Assembly: GCA_947475005.1 (NCBI GenBank)
Contig: CANJLI010000007.1
Location: forward strand, 1 to 58,129
Direction: 5' to 3'
DNA: 58,129 bases
Source of the DNA: Deltaproteobacteria bacterium
GTDB lineage: Bacteria; Bdellovibrionota_B; Oligoflexia; Oligoflexales; Bog-1112
Below, in pieces: positions 1 to 8,293 of the stretch. Each line of letters starts with the position of its first letter. Within the stretch, counting starts at the first letter, position 1. The position numbers were made by a program, and so were the translations under genes. The notes beneath the pieces were generated by a model that saw nothing but the letters and a program-made list of their open reading frames with translations, was not told the DNA's origin and searched no databases.

Positions 1-237
1 AGGGCAGCCGCTTGGGAGGACCTACCCGGGTCACAAATCGCAGCCGAGAGAATACTTCTATGACGAGAGTCTTGTCTGCGATTTTGAGAGGGTGGGAGGC
101 CCCGAGCGAGCGCCGGCCTTGGCATCTAACATGTTAACTGGAAGGAATCCCACCCCTCTCGACTTGCGAGGCAAGGAGGTGTGGAAACTGCGCAGCTGGT
201 TCCACGAAAGAAAAGAAAAGAAAAGAAAAGAAAAGAA
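1..237. repeat. Composite hairpin element R1 (right part only)
   Basis: This is the right end of a large dispersed element whose left part lies outside the window. Bases 1-124 hold one large stem-loop: GCAGCCGCTTGG... on the left pairs imperfectly with ...GAGCGAGCGCCGGCC on the right, with the inner stem AAATCGCAG/CTGCGATTT. Bases 121-150 continue into the outer arm of type b (the TTAACTGGAAGGAATCC side). A terminal hairpin, GTGGAAACTGCGCAGCTGGTTCCAC, ends at 205. A purine tract with units of AAAAG follows (206-236) and touches the stop codon of the minus-strand acyltransferase gene. I see no coding sequence. The same modules recur at 24.3, 38.5 and 52.6 kb. Confidence 0.85.
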
Positions 238-1140
238 CTAAAGCCCAGCCATCAGCTGATCCTTCTCCAACCATTGCTGGTTCAGCCAAAGCCGAAATTC
301 GGCTTGAAGCTTCTCATCCTCGAGAAGAGACGGTTGCAAGAACGGTTTCGGAATGGGCAGGTGACGCACCTGGACCTTAATAGAATCAACACGGTGGCAA
401 AGGAAGTCCCAGAGGGAATGTTGGGCATGTGGATACACGATGGTAACATCGAGCAGCTCCGTAATCTGCTTGTCCATAGCCCCGATTACAAAACTAACCC
501 CGCCCGATTTAGGTTTGAGTAAATGTTGATAAGGCGAGTGCTGCTGCGCCTTTTTCTTTTGTGTAAAACGAGTACCCTCCACAAAGCTCATGATGGAAGC
601 AGGGGTTTTCTGAAAGGACTCAAGGGCCTTCTGGGTGGATTGTAAATCCTTCCCCTTTTTCTCTGGATGTTTTTCAATATACGCTTTGGAGTAACGTTTC
701 ATAAACGGACAGCCCATGGCCCACCATGCAAATCCCAACAAGGGCACCCATTTGAGAGAGTCCTTAATAAAAAACTTCAACACAGGTATTTTGTGCGTAA
801 AGATGGTTTGTAACACCACAATATCGAGCCAGCTTTGATGATTGGCCACCACCAAGTGCCACGTATTTGGGTCCAAGTTTTCGATGCCTGTGATGTCCCA
901 ACGAACAGGATGAAAGAGATCCAGATACAGCTTGTTAAAACTCGTCCAAGCGATCACCAGCTTGTCCACGATTTTTGTACAAAAAATTTGCCACTGTAGA
1001 TTGGGATATAGTTTAAAGAGTCCCATGGTGAAAATCGGAATCGCAAGAAGGGTGGTACTCACCATAAGAGCTGCAATCGCTACACTCGCGTACAAGGGCC
1101 CCATCACTTTTTTCGGTAAAGGCATGTGGTTTCCAATCAT
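238..1140 (-). CDS. yihG: YihG-like lysophosphatidic acid acyltransferase
   Basis: A 300-residue inner-membrane acyltransferase of the PlsC superfamily that should acylate a lysophospholipid at the glycerol sn-2 position. An N-terminal membrane segment (about residues 18-40) is followed by the catalytic NHQSWLD motif (NHxxxxD, near residue 100) and the substrate motif FVEGTRFT (near 188). The stretches PFMKRYSKAYIEKHPE and GKD, and the ending NQQWLEKDQL, are characteristic of E. coli YihG rather than PlsC, and length fits the family. The first ATG has a weak ribosome site; a second ATG five codons in is possible. The stop codon touches the purine tract of repeat element R1. rmuC lies upstream on the same strand behind two hairpins. 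Confidence 0.9.
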   Translation of the reverse strand: MIGNHMPLPKKVMGPLYASVAIAALMVSTTLLAIPIFTMGLFKLYPNLQWQIFCTKIVDKLVIAWTSFNKLYLDLFHPVRWDITGIENLDPNTWHLVVANHQSWLDIVVLQTIFTHKIPVLKFFIKDSLKWVPLLGFAWWAMGCPFMKRYSKAYIEKHPEKKGKDLQSTQKALESFQKTPASIMSFVEGTRFTQKKKAQQHSPYQHLLKPKSGGVSFVIGAMDKQITELLDVTIVYPHAQHSLWDFLCHRVDSIKVQVRHLPIPKPFLQPSLLEDEKLQAEFRLWLNQQWLEKDQLMAGL

Positions 1141-1173
1141 TGTTAAAGCCGACTACAACGCAGTGTAATTTCC

Positions 1174-1259
1174 GTCATCCCAAGGCTGCGTAGCAGCCGT
1201 ATGGGATCTCAATAAAAACGCAGAGATCCCATACGGTCCCTTCGGGACATTGGGATGAC
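1174..1259. repeat. GTCATCCC-family cruciform hairpin
   Basis: An 86-bp imperfect palindrome. The outer stem is GTCATCCCAA/TTGGGATGAC and the inner stem CCGTATGGGATCTC/GAGATCCCATACGG, with an A-rich loop. Between the stems each side has its own mini-hairpin: GGCTGCGTAGCAGCC on the left and GGTCCCTTCGGGAC on the right. The two mini-hairpins do not pair with each other, so the shape is a cloverleaf rather than a simple stem. It lies between rmuC and the acyltransferase gene. Related copies are at 21986, 30016 and 49855. Confidence 0.9.
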
Positions 1260-1288
1260 AGAAATTAGATCTCCCAACTTTGGATGGC

Positions 1289-1313
1289 GGGGACACCCGA
1301 TGCGAGTGTCCCC
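1289..1313. repeat. GGGGACAC hairpin downstream of rmuC
   Basis: A 25-bp hairpin, GGGGACAC...GTGTCCCC, with a short loop, just past the rmuC stop codon. It could help end the rmuC transcript, but there is no run of T after it on the minus strand, so it is not a standard intrinsic terminator. It belongs to a family also found at 2662, 8105-8272, 16978 and 53364-53429. Confidence 0.8.
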
Positions 1314-1330
1314 TTTCCAGACTTTGTAAG

Positions 1331-2638
1331 TTAAAGGCTCTCTTGCAATTCGGGTGCTGTCAGCATACGTGCTGTTTCTTCCAACACAGGAGTATCTGTA
1401 AGCTCCAGGTGATCACTGTGCACATGCAGCTCTTTTAACTTGCGAGCAGCAGGCAACACGCGTGCCTCCAAGGATCCTGTGGCCTGGTTGAACGTCTTCA
1501 CCGTAAGACCCAATTGCTTGCCCAATCGATTCCAGTGCTTGCTTAAATCCGACAATCGCTTGTAGAGCTCATGCCCACAAAGACTGATTTTCTGCGCCTG
1601 CTCTGAAATCGAATCCTGCTTCCATCCAAAAGCTGCAGAGCGAAGCAATGCGATAAGCGTAGTAGGCGTAGAAAGTAACACACCCTTTGCAGCCCCATAT
1701 TCCAAGAGGGAAGGATCACTCTGCAACGCCGCACTGAAAAACATTTCCCCTGGGAGAAAGAGTACCACAAACTCAGGAGATTGAGCTTCCATCTGCCAGT
1801 AGGCTTTCTTTGCCAATTCGTCGATGTGTTGTTTAACATGCCGCGCGTGTCGATCCAGTTGAATAACTCGTTCTTCTTCCTTATCCGTTTCAATGGCACA
1901 TAGATACCCATCCAAGGGAGTTTTGGCATCCACCACGATGATTTTATTGCCCGGTAACCGCACCAACATATCGGGACGAAACAGTTGTCCATCTTGGGTC
2001 ATCGTCACCTGTTCGATAAAATCACAATGCTCCACCATCCCTGAAAGTTCCACCACGTTGCGCAGCTGCAACTCTCCCCATCTCCCTCGAGCTTGGGGCG
2101 CACGCAAAGCTTGGGTCAACTTGGTAGTCTCGCTAGAGAGCGTTTTTTCTGCTGTCACCATATCAAGCATCTGCTGACGCAACGCATGGTAGGTACCCAA
2201 TCGTTCCTTTTCGATGTGATCCATTTTCCCATCGAATCGTTGTAACAGTTCGTGCAACGGAGAAAGCTTGTCTTGAAAGGCTTTATCGCGTAGCGAGAAT
2301 TCTGTTATGCTGCTGCTGCGAAAGGATTCAAATGTGGTTTTGGCAAGATCCAAGAAGTGAGAACTGTTCTTTTGCAAGGCTTGGTTGCATAGATCTTGCA
2401 ACGTGCCTTCCATCTCTTTACGTGCACCTTGGAGCAAGGCAATTTTTTCTTCCGCACTCTTCTGGAAGAGATCGAGACGCACCTGCTGCTGCCCCTCTCG
2501 AAGCTGCGATTGAGACAAAGCCTTCTCTTTCTCGAGAAGGGTGGATTGTAACTTTACATACGCCTTTTTTTGAATCCACAGCCACCAGCTGAGCACACCG
2601 CAGCCGCCCAAGAGAAAGAGAGAACTAACTTGCCACAT
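1331..2638 (-). CDS. rmuC: DNA recombination protein RmuC
   Basis: RmuC family protein of 435 residues, thought to limit recombination between inverted repeats and to contain a nuclease-like fold. It begins with a membrane anchor (about residues 4-23), followed by a long predicted coiled coil (about 30-170). The conserved domain includes RGRWGELQLRNVVE and a PD-(D/E)xK-like core, RPDMLVRLPG...IIVVDAKTPLD (about 220-245). An AAGGATT ribosome site sits before the ATG. It lies downstream of xseA-xseB, so three DNA-metabolism genes read in series, separated only by a hairpin. The link to inverted-repeat stability is notable given how many large inverted repeats the window contains, but that connection is inference. 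Confidence 0.95.
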   Translation of the reverse strand: MWQVSSLFLLGGCGVLSWWLWIQKKAYVKLQSTLLEKEKALSQSQLREGQQQVRLDLFQKSAEEKIALLQGARKEMEGTLQDLCNQALQKNSSHFLDLAKTTFESFRSSSITEFSLRDKAFQDKLSPLHELLQRFDGKMDHIEKERLGTYHALRQQMLDMVTAEKTLSSETTKLTQALRAPQARGRWGELQLRNVVELSGMVEHCDFIEQVTMTQDGQLFRPDMLVRLPGNKIIVVDAKTPLDGYLCAIETDKEEERVIQLDRHARHVKQHIDELAKKAYWQMEAQSPEFVVLFLPGEMFFSAALQSDPSLLEYGAAKGVLLSTPTTLIALLRSAAFGWKQDSISEQAQKISLCGHELYKRLSDLSKHWNRLGKQLGLTVKTFNQATGSLEARVLPAARKLKELHVHSDHLELTDTPVLEETARMLTAPELQESL

Positions 2639-2661
2639 AGGAATCCTTATTCTTTAAAGAA

Positions 2662-2686
2662 GGGGACACCCGATGCGGGTGTCCCC
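2662..2686. repeat. GGGGACAC hairpin between xseB and rmuC
   Basis: A 25-bp hairpin of the GGGGACAC...GTGTCCCC family in the short gap between xseB and rmuC on the minus strand. It is followed by two GATCTCATC-type short repeats (around 2687-2706). It may reduce read-through or stabilise the upstream message end; no T-tract is present. Confidence 0.8.
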
Positions 2687-2707
2687 GATCTCATCCGATC
2701 TCATCTA

Positions 2708-2947
2708 TTATTCCGGTGTTGACGCAACATCTTCAAACTCGAGACGCAGCTTCTCGATTTTTCCCTTGGTGTCCAGCAGACGCTCGCGCATCTGACGGAT
2801 GACGCGGTAGCCTTCTTCCACTTTGCCCACCATGGCATCGAGATCCACATCGGAGGCCGATACTTCGGTTAGAAGAGACTCTACTTTTTCCAACATATGT
2901 CGGTAAGTGACAGATTCAGGGGTGTCAGATTTAGATTTGGTTGTCAT
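2708..2947 (-). CDS. xseB: Exodeoxyribonuclease VII small subunit
   Basis: XseB, the small subunit of exonuclease VII, 79 residues and thus normal length. The predicted helical hairpin contains the family pattern VEEGYRVIRQMRERLLDTKGKIEKL, in which the second helix binds the XseA coiled coil. Its ATG overlaps the xseA stop codon in an ATGA junction, which implies translational coupling and balanced subunit supply. The complex degrades single-stranded DNA to short oligonucleotides. Confidence 0.93.
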   Translation of the reverse strand: MTTKSKSDTPESVTYRHMLEKVESLLTEVSASDVDLDAMVGKVEEGYRVIRQMRERLLDTKGKIEKLRLEFEDVASTPE

Positions 2948-4611
2948 CGGGATTCCTTTTGTAAAACTTGTAGCTGTAATTGACCATCGAGGAGGCGCGC
3001 CGTAATCGCCTCACCAGCTTCCACATCATGAATGGACCGCAGGGTTTTTCCTGCCACTGTAAGTTTGGTCCATCCCTTGGCGCACCAGGGCGTTGGATCG
3101 CAAGCAATCAATCCCTTCTCGAGTTGATCGAGTTTGCGGAGGTGAATCTCACAAGCCCCTTGAAACCGTTCCCATAAAATCGTACCGGTGGATCGTAGGG
3201 CATCCTCTCTTCGATGTAAACCGGTAAACGCAGCGAGAGAAAGGGTTGCCTCCAGACGAAGGAAAATTCGATCGAGGCGCAAGACCTCCCCCAAAAATCC
3301 TTGAAGCAGATCTCGCTGCAACTGCTGCAACCGAATCAGAACCCTGCGCAAGGCTTCCTGCCACGTTTGCCGGAAGGTTTGTTGCAACAAGATCAACTGA
3401 TGCTCGCTCTGCTGCAACCTTCGATCTGTGCGAAGCAAGAGCTGCTCACCACACTCTGCAATCCGCGACCAAACCGGCTGAAAGCAAGCCACCACAAAAT
3501 CTGCTGCAGCCGTGGGGGTTTTCATGCGTAGAAAACAAATCTCCTCAGCAACGCACACGTCGTCATGGTGACCGATCGCCGCCACGATAGGAATGGGACA
3601 AGTAGCGATCTTATATGCGAGCTCCTTGCCATCGAACCATCGTAAATCCGCCGCACTTCCGCCGCCTCGAGTCAGAATGAGGAGGTCACACCCCGCATTC
3701 ACGAGCTGATCGATCCCCCGCGTCACCGCAGGACCTACTTTTTCGCCCTGCATAGGTACAGGCAAGAAAAGCACCGTACCAGGAAATCCGCCTTCCTCGA
3801 GCTGGTGCAAGAAATCGCTGGCGGCCCGAGAGCCCTCAGCAGTGAGAAGTCCGATGCGCAGAGGAATCCGAGCCAATGCCCGCTTTTTATTCGCAGAGTC
3901 AAGGCCCTGGCTGCGAAGTTCTTTCAGCAACTTTTCTCGCTCCAGAGCCAGCTTCCCTTTGGTAAAGGAGAGGTCTACATCGAGAATCGAAAGAGAGATG
4001 GCACCGCGACCTTTGTACAAGCTGACTTCGCAGCGACACAGGATCTGCATACCGTCCTGCAGCACGCCGAGGAGCGCTTCTTTTCCATATTGGCGGCATA
4101 GGGACTGGTACACCGAAGGCCACAGGGTGGCATTTACCGTGAGGGCTTGGCTGATATGACGATTGGGATCCTGCTCCGCCAAGCTGAGGTAGAGGGATTC
4201 TCCGCGAAAGTTCAGGTTCTGCACCTCCCCAGTCACCCACACGGGATAGGGAAATGCCGCCTGAACAACGCCGCTCAGCTGATTCAATAGCTGGGACAGC
4301 GTTAATGCCGCCACAGGCGGCGGAGGCACTGCGATACTCTGCTCCACGGGTTCGGTCGCTTGAGATTCCACAGTAGCAACAACGGGAGTTGGAACGTTTT
4401 CTACTGCAGCAAAAAGGGGCGTGGCAGCAGGCCCCCCACCCAAATCCTTACAAAGAGTTTTAATTTTGGTAAAGATTTCAGCTTCATTACGAAGCTCCCA
4501 GGTCTTGTTGCCTCCAATGAAGCGAGCGCCTAACGCCTTTAAAGCCTCGCGATGGGGATAGGTTTTCCCGCTAATAATGATAGCTTGTTCAAAGCATTCG
4601 TAATAAATCAA
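2944..4611 (-). CDS. xseA: Exodeoxyribonuclease VII large subunit with N-terminal extension
   Basis: XseA, the catalytic subunit of exonuclease VII. The OB-fold region (VWVTGEVQNLNFRGE), the catalytic core (LTRGGGSAADLRWFD and PIVAAIGHHDD) and the long C-terminal coiled coil are all present. I prefer the TTG start at 4611, which has AAGGA eight bases upstream. An in-frame ATG at 4695 overlaps the start of the divergent GTPase gene, leaving no room for promoters. Even with the TTG start there are roughly 100 extra residues before the OB fold. They include a KALGARFIGGNKTW module, reminiscent of short DUF5710-like domains, and a Pro/Val-rich linker. The role of this extension is unknown. Confidence 0.92.
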   Translation of the reverse strand: MIYYECFEQAIIISGKTYPHREALKALGARFIGGNKTWELRNEAEIFTKIKTLCKDLGGGPAATPLFAAVENVPTPVVATVESQATEPVEQSIAVPPPPVAALTLSQLLNQLSGVVQAAFPYPVWVTGEVQNLNFRGESLYLSLAEQDPNRHISQALTVNATLWPSVYQSLCRQYGKEALLGVLQDGMQILCRCEVSLYKGRGAISLSILDVDLSFTKGKLALEREKLLKELRSQGLDSANKKRALARIPLRIGLLTAEGSRAASDFLHQLEEGGFPGTVLFLPVPMQGEKVGPAVTRGIDQLVNAGCDLLILTRGGGSAADLRWFDGKELAYKIATCPIPIVAAIGHHDDVCVAEEICFLRMKTPTAAADFVVACFQPVWSRIAECGEQLLLRTDRRLQQSEHQLILLQQTFRQTWQEALRRVLIRLQQLQRDLLQGFLGEVLRLDRIFLRLEATLSLAAFTGLHRREDALRSTGTILWERFQGACEIHLRKLDQLEKGLIACDPTPWCAKGWTKLTVAGKTLRSIHDVEAGEAITARLLDGQLQLQVLQKESR

Positions 4612-4693
4612 GTGTAGGTTCCTTGCTACGGGTAGGGTCGAGGACCCAACAACAAGTGCAGACTTAAAAGAACTCGGTATAGCAGAGAAGACC

Positions 4694-6052
4694 ATGCAAC
4701 GGGAAGAAAAAGAACCTTATACGCACGCCATTCGTGAAGAACTATTGTACTTGATTGAACAGGAATTGACTCCCATTGCCTGCAAGTACCGCTACAGCGA
4801 TGTAGCTCTTGAGTCCAAAATTAAATGGAAACCCTTGGTGCTCATCTTGGGCAATTACTCTTCGGGTAAGTCCACGCTGATCAATGAATTTTTGGGCCAA
4901 TCAGTACAAGAAACAGGACAAGCCCCTACGGACGATTGTTTTACCGTCCTCACGGCAGCCTCCGCAGGCGGAGTTGGCGAACTTGAAGGGCAAAGTTTGG
5001 TGCAAGATGACCAATTCCCTTTTACCCATCTCAAGCAGCACGGTGAAAAATTTGTCTCCCATTTTCGCCTGAAATATGTGGACAGCCCCCTCCTAAAGGA
5101 CATCGCCATCATCGATACCCCAGGGATGGTGGATTCTGTGGCAGAAAAAGACCGAGGCTACCAGTACCAACAGGTGATTGGAGATTTTGCTCAACTTGCG
5201 GATTTGATTCTCATTCTCTTCGATCCCCACAAAGCCGGTACCATCCAAGAAAGTTATGCGAGCCTTCGCTTTACCCTTCCCTATAAGACCTTTGAAGATC
5301 GCATTGTTTTTGTCTTGAACCGCATGGACGAATGCACAGGCCTGGAAGATTTGCTTCGTGTGTATGGGACGTTGTGCTGGAATTTGTCCCAAATGCTGGG
5401 AAGAAAAGATATTCCCAAGATTTTATTTTCCTACTCTGAACGAAAGAAGAAAGAGGAAACCAATGAGAATGGATTCCTCTCCCTCGTTGAAAATCAACGC
5501 CTGGCCCTCCATCGTGCTATTTTGAAGACCCCTAAGAAAAGACTCGAGCATTTGGCTGCCTTCCTAGAGCACCACGCCTACAATCTTTCTCACATGTTAG
5601 AAGCCATCGTGGCCTACTACCGAGGGCGCAGATTGTTCTTGGTCGCCTACGGGCTTTTGGGAGGCGTGGTATCCACGGCACTGGCCACAGGGGTCTGGCT
5701 CTACCTGCACTACGCGAGTACCTATCAAAATATGCCCGATGAATTGCAAGTCATAATTGCAATTAGCAGTGGAATTTGCGCATTGGGGGTCTGGTTGCTA
5801 GCCCTTTACAAGGGGGGATTCTATTTCTACAAACGAAAAACCCTGCAAAATCTAGCAAGTCTCACCCCACTGCAAGACCAAGCCCGTCGAGACAGCTGGC
5901 AATATATCGAAAGCCCGTTGCGACGGTGCCTTGAAAATGAAAGAGACCTTCCCTCTTATAAAACCATTCGCCGTGAGTACCAACGGATACGCACCCTGTA
6001 CAACAAAGGGGCCAAAGAAATCCGCAGCTCCTTGCGAAGTCTACTTACCTAG
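4694..6052 (+). CDS. EHD/dynamin-like GTPase with C-terminal membrane segments
   Basis: A 452-residue dynamin-superfamily GTPase most like eukaryotic EHD proteins. The P-loop GNYSSGKST is at about residues 53-61, the DTPG switch at 141 and the NRMD base-recognition motif at 209. The stretch between them (RGYQYQQVIGDFAQLADLIL, LFDPHKAG, LLRVYGTLCWNLSQ) follows the EHD pattern closely. Two hydrophobic segments near residues 313-340 and 350-372 would anchor it in a membrane; there is no C-terminal EH domain. Family knowledge suggests nucleotide-driven membrane remodelling. It is transcribed divergently from xseA and lies 65 bp before the phosphoribosyltransferase gene, which may share its transcript. 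Confidence 0.88.
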   Translation: MQREEKEPYTHAIREELLYLIEQELTPIACKYRYSDVALESKIKWKPLVLILGNYSSGKSTLINEFLGQSVQETGQAPTDDCFTVLTAASAGGVGELEGQSLVQDDQFPFTHLKQHGEKFVSHFRLKYVDSPLLKDIAIIDTPGMVDSVAEKDRGYQYQQVIGDFAQLADLILILFDPHKAGTIQESYASLRFTLPYKTFEDRIVFVLNRMDECTGLEDLLRVYGTLCWNLSQMLGRKDIPKILFSYSERKKKEETNENGFLSLVENQRLALHRAILKTPKKRLEHLAAFLEHHAYNLSHMLEAIVAYYRGRRLFLVAYGLLGGVVSTALATGVWLYLHYASTYQNMPDELQVIIAISSGICALGVWLLALYKGGFYFYKRKTLQNLASLTPLQDQARRDSWQYIESPLRRCLENERDLPSYKTIRREYQRIRTLYNKGAKEIRSSLRSLLT

Positions 6053-6117
6053 CCAGTCTTATGTATTTCTCATGGGTACAACAGTACGGTTCTTTTTTTG
6101 AAAAAAGGAGAGCCATA

Positions 6118-6795
6118 ATGAGAAGAGTTGCCGGCCTAGTTACAGGGTTTTTATTGCCAATGTTAGCATTTAGCGAACCACTCGCAAAAAAAGAGAAGAA
6201 AGCCGAACCAATGGAAACCCATGTTGTTACGATCAAAGGAAAACCTGTTACCTTTACCATGCAACAGGTTATTTCTGCAGAGAAAATTCAAGAACGCGTA
6301 AAAGAATTGGGCAAGACTCTCTCCGAAAAATTCACAGGTAAACAGCCTGTGGTCATCGGTGTCCTCTCTGGATCCAGCATTTTCCACTCCGATTTGGTGC
6401 GAGCCATGAACATTCCTGTGGAAGTAGACTTCGTACGCGTATCGAGCTATCACGGAACAGAAAGTTCAGGGAAAGTAAAATCTGCACTTGGGGTTAAGAG
6501 TGATCTCAAAGGTCGACATATTATCATGGTAGAAGATATCGTAGATACAGGACGCACCATGGATTTCCTGATCACCCACTTTAAAACATATCAACCAGCC
6601 TCCATTACCATCGTCTCTTTGCTAACCAAGCCAACGAAATTATTGCCAGAATATAAAAACACCGTTTTTGTTGATTACATTGGATTTAAAATTCCACCTG
6701 ATTTTGTCGTAGGATTTGGACTCGACTTGGACGGTTATTTCCGAAACTTGCCTGACATTAAAATAGTCAAAACCATCGACGGTAAATCCGTATAA
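6118..6795 (+). CDS. hpt: Hypoxanthine phosphoribosyltransferase with signal peptide
   Basis: A purine salvage phosphoribosyltransferase (hypoxanthine/guanine + PRPP to IMP/GMP). The PRPP loop VEDIVDTGRTM is near residue 138 and the base-binding end VGFGLDLDGYFRNLPDI is typical of bacterial Hpt. The best start is the ATG at 6118 with AGGAGA upstream, giving 225 residues. It begins MRRVAGLVTGFLLPMLAFSEP, a convincing Sec signal peptide, followed by a lysine-rich linker. This is unusual for an enzyme that needs cytosolic PRPP. An internal ATG at the METHVV residues would give a normal cytosolic enzyme, so two isoforms are conceivable. A nucleoside transporter gene follows. Confidence 0.88.
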   Translation: MRRVAGLVTGFLLPMLAFSEPLAKKEKKAEPMETHVVTIKGKPVTFTMQQVISAEKIQERVKELGKTLSEKFTGKQPVVIGVLSGSSIFHSDLVRAMNIPVEVDFVRVSSYHGTESSGKVKSALGVKSDLKGRHIIMVEDIVDTGRTMDFLITHFKTYQPASITIVSLLTKPTKLLPEYKNTVFVDYIGFKIPPDFVVGFGLDLDGYFRNLPDIKIVKTIDGKSV

Positions 6796-6894
6796 AAAAT
6801 CGCACAGCCTGATTAAGCCTTTTCATCCCGCTTGTATCTTGCACTTTCTTCTGGGTTTGTTACAACTCCTGCCGAACCTACCAAGGAGAGCAAG

Positions 6895-8097
6895 ATGCCA
6901 CTGCAGCTGATTAGTTTTTTTGGGTTGATTACGTTTTTGTTTCTTGCCTGGTTGTTATCCAACAACCGAAGACGCATGAATTGGCGTGTGATTATCAGTG
7001 GATTGATCTTGCAGTTTCTTTTAGGCGTCTTGTTTTTACATACGCCCTTTGGAGATGCCTTCTTCACGGTGGCTAGCAAAGGGATCACCCGTATTATCGA
7101 TCTCTCCGATCTCGGTGCAAAGTTTATTTTCGGTGATTCTTTCATGGATCACTTTTTTGCTTTTAAGGTACTACCAACTGTCATCTTTATGTCCTCCTTG
7201 TCCTACCTGATGTTCTACTGGGGCATCGCCCAGAGGATCATCTCGGTCCTTGGGCGCGTCATGACCAAGGTCATGGGAATCACTGGCACAGAAAGCTTGG
7301 TCTCTGCTGCCAATGTATTCTGTGGACAGACGGAAGCGCCTCTCTTCATCAAGCCTTATATCCCAAAGATGACCCGATCTGAAATCAACACGATGATGAC
7401 TGCAGGCATGGCCCATATCTCTGGGGGTATAATGGCAGCTTACGTGGGATTTGGAATCTCTGCAGGCCATCTAATTGCCGCTTCTATCATGAGCGCACCT
7501 GGTGCCATCTTGATCTCGAAGATCATCTATCCAGAAACAGAAAAAACCCAGTTCTCAGCTACCAAAGCCGAATTTGAAGTCGAAGATGTGAATGCATTCC
7601 AAGCCGCCTGTACAGGGGCTATTCAAGGCCTTCAGATGGCATTGAATATTGCGGCTGTGCTGATTGCTTATATCGGACTTATCGGCTTGGTGAACGTGCT
7701 ATTGGGGTATGCCGGTGGTGCTGTAGGAATCGAAGCTCTGACTCTGGAGCGTATATTTGGTACTCTCTTCCGTCCCATCGCATTCCTCATGGGGATTTCT
7801 TGGGAAGATAGTTTCATCGTAGGCAGATTGTTGGGAGAAAAAATGGCTGTAAACGAATTCTTGGCCTACACCCACTTGCGAGAAAATATCGATCTGTTGT
7901 CACCTCGAGCATTCACACTTACTACCTATGCACTCTGTGGATTTGCTAACTTCTCTTCCATCGCAATTCAAATCGGTGGTGTAGGTGCACTTGCCCCTTC
8001 CCGCAAAACCGATCTTGCTCGTTGTGGTTTCAAAGCCATGTTGGGTGGCTTCCTCGCTTCGCTGCTGGCTGCATCGATTGCAGGAATTTTGACGTAA
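6895..8097 (+). CDS. nupC: Concentrative nucleoside transporter (CNT/NupC family)
   Basis: A 400-residue cation-coupled nucleoside importer of the inner membrane. The family signature GQTEAPLFIKPY (near residue 144) and the later conserved block GFANFSSIAIQIGG are both visible among about ten hydrophobic segments. The ATG at 6895 has a strong AAGGAG site, so I prefer it to upstream in-frame starts. It sits 99 bp after hpt, which makes a purine/nucleoside uptake and salvage pair. The stop codon is followed by tandem hairpins. Confidence 0.93.
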   Translation: MPLQLISFFGLITFLFLAWLLSNNRRRMNWRVIISGLILQFLLGVLFLHTPFGDAFFTVASKGITRIIDLSDLGAKFIFGDSFMDHFFAFKVLPTVIFMSSLSYLMFYWGIAQRIISVLGRVMTKVMGITGTESLVSAANVFCGQTEAPLFIKPYIPKMTRSEINTMMTAGMAHISGGIMAAYVGFGISAGHLIAASIMSAPGAILISKIIYPETEKTQFSATKAEFEVEDVNAFQAACTGAIQGLQMALNIAAVLIAYIGLIGLVNVLLGYAGGAVGIEALTLERIFGTLFRPIAFLMGISWEDSFIVGRLLGEKMAVNEFLAYTHLRENIDLLSPRAFTLTTYALCGFANFSSIAIQIGGVGALAPSRKTDLARCGFKAMLGGFLASLLAASIAGILT

Positions 8098-8100
8098 CTC

Positions 8101-8272
8101 CTGTGGGGACACCTCGTTGCGGTGTCCCCGAATTCCAGCACATACCACCGCCCTGTGGGGACACCTCGTTGCGGTGTCCCCGAATTCCAGCACATCCACC
8201 GCCCTGTGGGGACACCTCGTTGCGGTGTCGCCTTTCTTACTCTCTTCGGGGACACTCGCATCGGGTGTCCCC
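8101..8272. repeat. Tandem 52-bp repeats carrying GGGGACAC hairpins
   Basis: Three near-identical units of about 52 bp begin around 8101, 8153 and 8204. Each holds a hairpin GGGGACACC-TCGTTGC-GGTGTCCCC (8105-8129, 8157-8181, 8208-8232) followed by GAATTCCAGCACAT. The third hairpin has one stem mismatch. A fourth hairpin, with loop TCGCATC, is at 8248-8272. They fill the gap between the convergent nupC and outer-membrane protein genes and could act as a two-way transcript end. They are not CRISPR, because the sequence between hairpins is itself repeated. Confidence 0.88.
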
Positions 8273-8293
8273 ACAGGATAATGTCCCCTCCTG

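Noticed and set aside
3246..4240. Long open frames on both strands inside xseA.
   Set aside because: They lie wholly within a conserved coding region, and their translations are Arg/Pro/Ser-rich without family features.
2944..4695. ATG at 4695 as the xseA start.
   Set aside because: It overlaps the ATG of the divergent GTPase gene, leaving no promoter space, while the TTG at 4611 has a well-placed AAGGA.
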